This document shows, piece by piece, positions 57,322 to 64,000 of a stretch of 64,000 bases of DNA. Source of the DNA: Ecdyonurus torrentis (Eukaryota > Arthropoda > Insecta > Ephemeroptera > Heptageniidae); assembly GCA_949318235.1 (NCBI GenBank), contig OX439131.1, positions 27,128,379-27,192,378 on the forward strand. The letters run 5' to 3'. Position 1 is the first letter of the stretch; each line of letters starts with the position of its first letter. A program made the translations under genes and the position numbers. The notes under the pieces are model-generated. The model had not been told where the DNA came from. It did no database searches and saw only the letters and a list, made by a program, of their open reading frames with translations.

Positions 57322-57678
57322 CTTCAATAAAAAATGTTCCGCTGCATGTAAAAATATTAATATAGGTATATGGTACATATATACATATTGCTGGAACTAC
57401 TGGTAATTTTTATTTATCTCCGAAGAATATCATGCAATGCAAACAACACTATAGAAATAATTTGGCTGTGTTTACATAATTAAATCTTTCTGCATTGCAT
57501 TCACATTCTCACTTAAATTTAAAAGCAACACAAAATTTTCTATCCAGAGTAAAGTAGTGGAGGTAATGAATGAATATTATAACTACTATGTGACTATTTT
57601 TAGCAAACATAATATAAGTGTGACATTTCTATGGTTAACGGTATGTCAGTCTCATTGTATGTAAGAAAATACATTATG

Positions 57679-60600
57679 TCATTTACTTCCTACTATTGTA
57701 AAGTAAGACGACAGAACTTCTGTGCCTGCAGTAATATCTGTAGTGGCTACTAAGGCAACAACTCTCCGTGGTGATCCAGGAGTGTATGATACATATGGCA
57801 GGAAGCACAGCAAAGATTTAGGGAAATCATTGCTTAATGTACATTCTTGATAAGCAACATTACATGGTAACTCTGCAAATATACCGATATGTTATTTCAA
57901 TAATAAAAGAAGAGGGGGCATAAAAATATTTCCCGTTACAGAGGGTTGAACTGTAAAATTTGTTTTTTTTTTTTACCTTTGTTATTATTATTGACATACT
58001 GCCCGATACTCCATGGATTTAAAGGATAGTATCCTAACCATGATGGATCTGAAATTTCCACGGGGCCCATTCTATCTCTTCCACTCAGGGATCTGTTAAA
58101 TCATTTTAAGAAAAAATTATAAAAACAAATCAATGAAAATGAGTTCTATATTATTATGTATCAATTGAGCTGCTGAAGTTTAGCGGGTTTGCATACTTTA
58201 CATTAACTTAGCGGTGATAGCGAAGATATTTCCTATGCTAGCAATGTTAATTTCAATGACTTTGCAGGGCTCTACTGGCCTTAAAAATTATTGCTTTTGG
58301 TAGCGACTTACACAAAATTTTAAAGCAACATCTAGTTAACCCAAGTCCAGTGCTTGAAATTAATTTCAATGCAAAATACATTTTTGATTAATTTTCTCCG
58401 AGAGCTCTATCAAAACTACAAACAAAGGAGTTGAGGAAAAGACGGTGCAATTTAAAAAAAAAAAGTGAACAAAGAGCAGTTTTACAATAACAGAGATTAT
58501 CTGCTATCTGACAACATGACCCAATTATCTTACGCGTCAATGATTTTGATAATTTGCCAAGTAACAGTCACAGTGAATCAAATTTATTTTAAATGTTAGT
58601 TTTATTAAAAATCATACATATTTCTTTTTTGATCGAAGTTCTAGCGAGATTTTGAACTGCCGTGACTTAAAAGTAATAAGTATTACGTAATATTTTTTAT
58701 TTAAATATATTGCTTTAAAATGAAGCTAGAACTTCGATCAAAAAAGAAACATGCATGATTTTTAATAAAACTAACATTTAAAATAAATTTGATTCACTGT
58801 GACTGTTACTTCGCAAATTATCAAAATCATTGACGCGCAAGATAATTGGGTCGTGTTGTCAGGTAGCAGGTAATCCCTTCTATTGTAAAACTGCTCTTTG
58901 TTCACTTTTTTTTATATTGCACCGTCTTTCTCTCAACTTCTTTGTTTGTAGTTTTGATAGAGCTCTCGGAGAAAATTATTCATAAATTTATTTTGCATTG
59001 AAATTAATTTCAAGCACTGGGCTTAGGTCAACTAGATCTTGCTTTAAAATTTTGTGTAAGTCGCTTCCAAATGTGGTAATTTTTAAGGACAGTAGAGCCC
59101 TGCAAATTCATTGAAATTAACATTGCTAGCATAGGAAATATCTTCGCTATCATCGCTAAGTTAAGGGGCAAAATGCAACCCTCATAACTTTGGTTGGTCA
59201 ATAGGATAAACCTAACATGTGATTTTTTGGAAAAGAATGAGATGAGGTGGATTGGTAAACTGTCCCATGATACTGGCACGATAGCAGGAGACATGAAACA
59301 CCTCTCCTACCATTTTACCTGGGACACACTGGCATATGAATGGGCATCAATGTGAGGAGAACACAAGAGCACATTCAGTGCAATCAGTCAATTGCAATAC
59401 ATGTGTGTGAAAGGATCAATATGTTAATATTATGATAAATTGAAAGAAAAGGATAGGAGAAAACCAGCAAGGGCCTTACCATAGCGAAGAGAGTCCCATA
59501 GTTCGGTGAAAATCTTGCTAGCACAGATATAACATAACTAACACATTGGAAATATTTCGGCAATCGACTCCAAGAGAGATATGGAGCATGTTATGCCTTC
59601 ATCAGTCCTTACAGACTCAGAGAGAAACTGGCCCTTGCTGGTTTTCTCCTATCCTTTTCTTTCAATTTATCATACCTAACCGCGATGGTTTATTTTCCTT
59701 AATATACATATCGAGGGGGCTCCGCTATAATGTCCTAAGTCCACTTGACCTTGAAAAATAAAAAATCGTCAAATCAACCCCAAATTTTGGATTTATCCAT
59801 TTCAGGTCATTTGTGGCAAAAAATGTTTTTCAAGGTCAAATGGACTTAGGACATTATAGCGGAGCACCCTCGATATGTTAATATAAGTGCAGCTTAATCC
59901 GTCAATTTTCTGTGCTTGCCAACCGCAATGTTTTCTTTCTCAAATACATATAATCCATAAGGAAGCATGTCAAATTGATACCAAAACTTAGAGTCGTCAG
60001 CTAGCACTTTGTTCAACAATATGTTGGGCTCTGGGTTTGTTTATATTTTTTATACTGATGGCAATACAAAAGAAGAGATAAAAAAATGAAAGTTTTTAAG
60101 CAAGTTTAACAAGGCAAGAATGCAGAGATATTAATACAACCTGAATATTATTTTTGACAGTCCAGAATCCTTTCCATCAATATGAACTCCATCCATACAG
60201 CGGAAGACAAAAGAATTTCCAATAGATGGTAGTAAAATTGGTTCATAAGGATGATATATGGTACCTAGGCAGAAAATATGAATGTTTGTTAGAATATGTT
60301 CTTATCTCACAACCATCTCTCATTATTTTCTAAAAATAAAAAACTCAAGTCTTAACTTTACCTGGATATAAGGCAATGATAGACCCTTTGGCAGCAAGGC
60401 CTTCAGTTACAAAAACTCCAGTACCACAACCATGAATCGAACTTGGCGCACGATCAACACAAAAGCCAAAATGTTGTTTCATTTTCTATAAAATAACAAT
60501 ATTGATAAAAATAAATAAAAGAGGAAAATGATCAAATGTCAACCCAGCTAGAGCACAAATATTAATTGTAAGGTGTACAGGATGACATACAGCTCATATA

Positions 60601-61930
60601 TGATAACATAATAACTCTGTGCCACGTGAGACCTCATCCTCTTGATAAAAATTCTACTTTGTGGTAAGGCCCTTGCTGGTATTTCTATCCTTTATTTTAA
60701 TATTAATCATCATAACCAAGATGTTCCCCCCCCCCCCCCCCCCCCTTAGTTGAATTTTATGAATAATATATATACTAAATTCCAGTATGTGATCCAAAGT
60801 AAATAACCAGAAATTTATATATATAGTCAATTTAAATATTAATTTTACTGATACTGTACCTGCTTGTTCCACATAGCAAGACTAGCAGCACCATCAGAAT
60901 CTGCCTTCCGAAGTTTTGGCAAAAATGTCAAGATGGCTTCCTCAACTTGCTCAGCAGGAATCAAAGCATCATGTGGGTTGGAGACTATCCTGGCAGTTTC
61001 TCGTGCGCTGTAAAATTGCATATATGAACACATTGAACACAAAAATTAATTAAAAGGAAAAATTTAGCATATTTGCACTTTCTGTTGTATTCACCCAATA
61101 CTATAATAAATAAATATATAAAAATTACATATCTGTAAAGGAAACTGAAAATCTCACTTTTAAGATGTACATTATACATAATACATATGTGTACATAGGT
61201 ACATAATTGGTTTAGCAGTGTGTTTGACTTTATAACACGTAGCTGCATAAAAAGCCATTTTCAGAGAGGGTTATAATAGGTAATCAGCACGATCCTATTG
61301 CATGTTCATATATGCATGCAGACCGCATGGACCTGAACTGGTTCTCAAGAACTGCTTCTAGAAACCGTACCTGAGAACTGTTCTTCTTGTTTAAGAACCG
61401 GTTCTTATTTTACAATAAGAGCAGAAATAACACACATTCTATTAACTTTCGAGTGATATGCACGACGAGGAAAAAAAATGTCAGGAAGGAATGCTGAGAT
61501 TAGTGCGCTGCAGCTTGCAGCATATATATATATATATATATATATGATCAGATCAGGGTTATATAGTTAATTAATTGGAACAAAAAATGTCACGGAGGAG
61601 TGCGGGGGCTGGGGCACTGCGTAAATATTGTGATAAGGGTTCAGAAACAGATAGGGTATAGTGTATGATAGTGTATAGTGAATATTATGAGTGATATATG
61701 CATGACACCGACTACAGTACTAATAAATGGAACTAGGAACCGCACCGCGGTTCTACACAGAACCGCCAAGAATTTTAGGAACTGCAGTGCTTTTACAGAA
61801 TCAGTTATTAAAAATTGAAGGCGGTTCCGGTCCCCGATACATACCTTCCACCTAAGTTGAAAGCAATCCAAGGAACAAATCTGAAGCGATAGTTTTTCCA
61901 TATTTTTAAAATTTGCGTAAAAAATGTCAT
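57679..61930 (-). CDS. SETD9: SETD9-type SET-domain protein, 263 aa, six exons
   Basis: Minus-strand exons: 61930-61845, 61007-60860, 60485-60362, 60264-60141, 58092-57977, 57872-57679. All are GT-AG and phases sum to 264 codons. The N-terminus YRFRFVPWIAFNL is the signature start of SETD9. The SET domain begins near residue 97 (GCGTGVFVTEGL) and includes LYPGTIYHPYEPI, FRCMDG, LSGRDRMGP and GQYVNNNN, ending near SSYFTI. The usual SET asparagine-histidine pair is replaced by NN, as in the SETD9 family. SET proteins transfer methyl groups to lysine; SETD9 substrates are poorly known, so no target is claimed. Length is a little below the vertebrate protein (299 aa). Intron 4 (2 kb) contains a giant foldback. 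Confidence 0.93.
58177..59190. mobile_element. 1-kb near-perfect palindrome (foldback element)
   Basis: Arms of nearly 500 bp run inwards from about 58177 and 59190 and meet near 58683. Examples: GATAGCGAAGATATTTCCTA (58215) with its inverted copy at about 59130-59155; GAGCTCTATCAAAACTACAA with TTGTAGTTTTGATAGAGCTC; CTAGAACTTCGATC/GATCGAAGTTCTAG next to the centre. Differences are few. It sits in SETD9 intron 4, so the pre-mRNA would form a very long hairpin. Confidence 0.85.
59432..59673. mobile_element. Hairpin element with 44-bp inverted arms
   Basis: ATGATAAATTGAAAGAAAAG...GGGCC (59432-59475) is an exact inverted copy of 59630-59673 (GGCCC...CAATTTATCAT). The spacer is about 154 bp. A diverged single arm recurs at 60663-60715. 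Confidence 0.75.
59711..59873. mobile_element. MITE family B copy
   Basis: Ends TCGAGGGGGCTCCGCTATAA and its inverted partner TTATAGCGGAGCACCCTCGA, with TA on both sides. Homologous to 57084-57245. In SETD9 intron 4. Confidence 0.85.
60663..60715. repeat. Single diverged arm of the 59432-59673 element
   Basis: GTAAGGCCCTTGCTGGTATT and CTATCCTTTATTTTAATATT align with the right arm at 59630-59673 in the same orientation. Confidence 0.55.
61330..61832. repeat. Cluster of GAACCG/CGGTTC motifs in SETD9 intron 1
   Basis: Repeated half-palindromes such as GAACTGGTTCT, AAGAACCGGTTCTT, CCGCGGTTCT and GGCGGTTCCGG occur at both ends of this segment, with a TA run in the middle (61520-61545). It may be a decayed transposon with subterminal repeats; ends are not defined. 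Confidence 0.35.
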
Positions 61931-62362
61931 GAAAAAGCAATATGAAAAAAAACTCGAATTGTAGCTTCTTATTTCTTGATATGTAGCATATTTTTGTGAA
62001 AAAGAAGTAAAAAATATTGGTACATACAGAAAAGAACGAAAAACTAAAATCAAGAAAAGCAAAAAAAAAAAAAAAAAAAAGAAAACAATAATTATGTATA
62101 ATAAAGAAAAATTGAAACGAAAAAGAAAGAAAACACAGGAACAAAAAATCTAAACAAAAAACATCTGCTAACAATCGATGTTAAAGTGTAGTCCGATCCG
62201 AGTCCGATAATCGATACTTTTTAAAATCGCCCTAACCACAATAACATAGATCATGTGACTTGCAGAGGTAGAAATACAGGTTTGTTACGTAAATTGATCG
62301 TTCTTTTGTGCGCGTGACAGCAAGAGTGTCTACTGAGATACATTGCTTTAGATTAAAGAATA
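61931..62362. promoter_or_regulatory. Possible bidirectional promoter between SETD9 and a plus-strand exon
   Basis: 432 bp between the SETD9 ATG (minus) and a plausible plus-strand first exon at 62363. No TATA box is seen; A tracts occupy about 62058-62082. The assignment depends on the doubtful plus-strand exon. Confidence 0.25.
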
Positions 62363-62401
62363 ATGGCAGAAATTGGAAACTCATCTAGCTATATGCTAAA
62401 G
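62363..62401 (+). CDS. Possible 13-codon first exon of an unidentified gene
   Basis: ATG at 62363 in a fair context (GAATAATGGC), 13 codons (MAEIGNSSSYMLK), then the donor AAAG|GTAATTAT. It is head-to-head with SETD9. No partner exon is found before the window ends. Unrecognised. Confidence 0.25.
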
Positions 62402-63045
62402 GTAATTATAACCCTTTTATTTGATTTTTTTGTTGTACGGAACCACGCCCACGCGCTTTTGACATTTCAGTTCTGTGCACTTGCAACTGGAAGTGTTGTA
62501 TGCAATAATAACTTTACTTTTGATTTACTGGACCCTATATTAGCTGATGACTTTAATAATAAAAATATTTGATTAGCATCAGCACCAAAAGTTTCTCATT
62601 TATTTAAATTATGCATGAAAAACATACACATATGCATATATGTACAAAAATATACATATGTATACATACATAATTTATGTACATAAAATCATGCTTGGTA
62701 TATACATACATACATATACATATAAATATGAATAAATCTTACCCCAAAAAAAAAAAAAAAATGCCATTTAAATTAGAAATAGATAAATAAATAAATAATC
62801 GTCTTTATAAAGAATAATATATATAAAGAATATATTCAAAAAAATGCATAGAAAAAAAAATACAAATTTTAGATACGTATTAAGTATGAGCAAATACAGA
62901 CCCAGCTGCGGTGGCTCAACTGTATAATTCCAATAATTGAACCAAATTCCTACCAAAAGCTTTGCACAATTCATCTGTTATTTACCAGTTTCTCCGGCAA
63001 TCCATTCCACCCTTTACCATATCTGAGAAATAAACAAGTACAGTA
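62402..63045. other. AT-rich spacer
   Basis: Contains ACATATAC-type tracts near 62625-62730 and an A tract at 62745-62762. No gene is supported. Confidence 0.5.
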
Positions 63046-63053
63046 TGTATATG

Positions 63054-63728
63054 CAGGCTCGGACTGGCCATAAGAGCAAGTCCGCAATTGCGGACGTGGC
63101 CCCCCCTGTTTGGAGGCCCCCATGATACAATAAAGATAGATATGCTCGACCGATGACGAGTTTGCGCACGCTCTGCGCTGTCCTCTGAGTGACGTCACAC
63201 AGCGGACAAATACATAGCAAGGGTCCCCCTATACCCTGATGGAGCATTACTTCCATATAGTTCTGATTAAACTTCAGAAAATTGATGCCCTGTTCCACAA
63301 AAACGATCTCGATTTATTAGGAACTGCTATCTTCGATTACCGATATTTTCTTTTGATTTCCCGCAATTTCGGGTTAAAATGCAAAACACTCTCCGATTAT
63401 TTCTTACAGGTGCTAGGAATGAATGCGCAAAAAGTCTAGCAAGCGTTTGCACAGCTCTGGTGCGCTTGAAAGTTGACAAACGGCAAACATGCGCAGAACG
63501 AGAGCGAGGTGAGAAACCCGTCTCTGCGCAGGTAGCAATTAAAAAGTAATTTTGCGAACACTCTCGATCACCTCTTGATTATTTTGCGAATACACTCTGA
63601 TCTGCGCTTGAGCACCCCCTGGAGGCCCCTAAGGCCCAAAAAGGGGCGTAACTAGGGTGTTACGCCCCTTTTGTGGCCCCTAAAGAGTGTTTTGCGGACG
63701 AGTCCCCTTGATTGCCAGTCCGACCCTG
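63054..63728. mobile_element. hAT-like non-autonomous element, 675 bp
   Basis: Ends CAGGCTCGGACTGGCC and GCCAGTCCGACCCTG are inverted copies. The 8-bp duplication TGTATATG is perfect (63046-63053 and 63729-63736). It shares ends and the internal ACGCCCCTTTT-type palindromes with the 189-bp element at 56064-56252, so both are one family. No intact transposase frame is seen. Confidence 0.92.
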
Positions 63729-63736
63729 TGTATATG

Positions 63737-64000
63737 TATACAAATTTATAGCATGATCAGTATTACTTTCCATTCTAATAAGTTATAACCCTTCTGTCAG
63801 TTTGCCCTTTAATTTTAACCATTCCCTGAACCCTCTCTGTCTCATTGCGGTGAGTCTTCTTGCCTACCTCCTACCTCTGTTTTTCTTTCCTTTTTTTTAT
63901 GTATATATTGAGGAATATGCCGCATTTCGGTATTACTGCAATCTCCGCGGGTGCAATTTTGGTACATCTGCATTCTCCGTGCTCCTTTCTATTGAAACAT
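63737..64000. other. Unannotated right edge
   Basis: Pyrimidine-rich stretches; no gene, RNA or repeat end is recognised. Confidence 0.4.

Noticed and set aside
59540..59610. Second hammerhead on the minus strand (CTGATGA at about 59590, CCGAAA further on)
   Set aside because: Stem II would be over 30 nt with an A-C closing mismatch, and no cleavage-site strand complementary to stem I is found. At best a decayed relic.

Overview
The window is eukaryotic nuclear DNA, strongly AT-rich and full of microsatellites, foldback transposons and introns. Gene content and intron-exon structure fit an arthropod, and a crustacean or chelicerate seems likelier to me than a fly; that taxonomic placement is inference. 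Most of the sequence is repeat. Four host genes can be reconstructed exon by exon, each with consistent splice phases from start codon to stop codon. The coordinates rest on GT/AG sites and reading frame only, with no transcript evidence.

Layout: (1) 1-4087: a Ty3/Gypsy retrotransposon on the minus strand. Its single gag-pol frame is open from 3785 to the window edge; a primer-binding site and a short LTR lie behind the start. (2) 4100-8360: AT-rich intergenic DNA with inverted-repeat elements and one GC-rich open frame that could be the first exon of a type II membrane protein. (3) 8361-16246: a complete, young Ty3/Gypsy element (minus strand) with two 1144-bp LTRs, a 4-bp target duplication, separate gag and pol frames, and a textbook -1 frameshift signal between them. 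(4) 19590-34390 (+): an alpha-arrestin in six exons. (5) 36086-41610 (+): an MFSD8/CLN7-type lysosomal transporter in eleven exons. One of its introns carries a full hammerhead ribozyme. (6) 44275-51775 (-): an hnRNP M/MYEF2-type RNA-binding protein with three RRMs in eleven exons, convergent with the MFSD8 gene. (7) 52234-55908: a 3.7-kb element with inverted ends, an internal promoter-like segment and a 118-bp satellite made of hairpins. (8) 55914-56723: mariner-like and hAT-like miniature elements, one nested in the other. (9) 57679-61930 (-): a SETD9-type SET-domain gene in six exons, whose introns hold a 1-kb foldback element and other hairpins. (10) 63054-63728: a second member of the same hAT-like family with a perfect 8-bp target duplication.

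The host genes do not form a pathway. They are unrelated housekeeping or trafficking genes separated by mobile DNA. The most notable non-genic signals are the type I hammerhead ribozyme at 38888-38950, the slippery heptamer plus stem-loop at 13565-13608, and the 3.7-kb element with its hairpin satellite.
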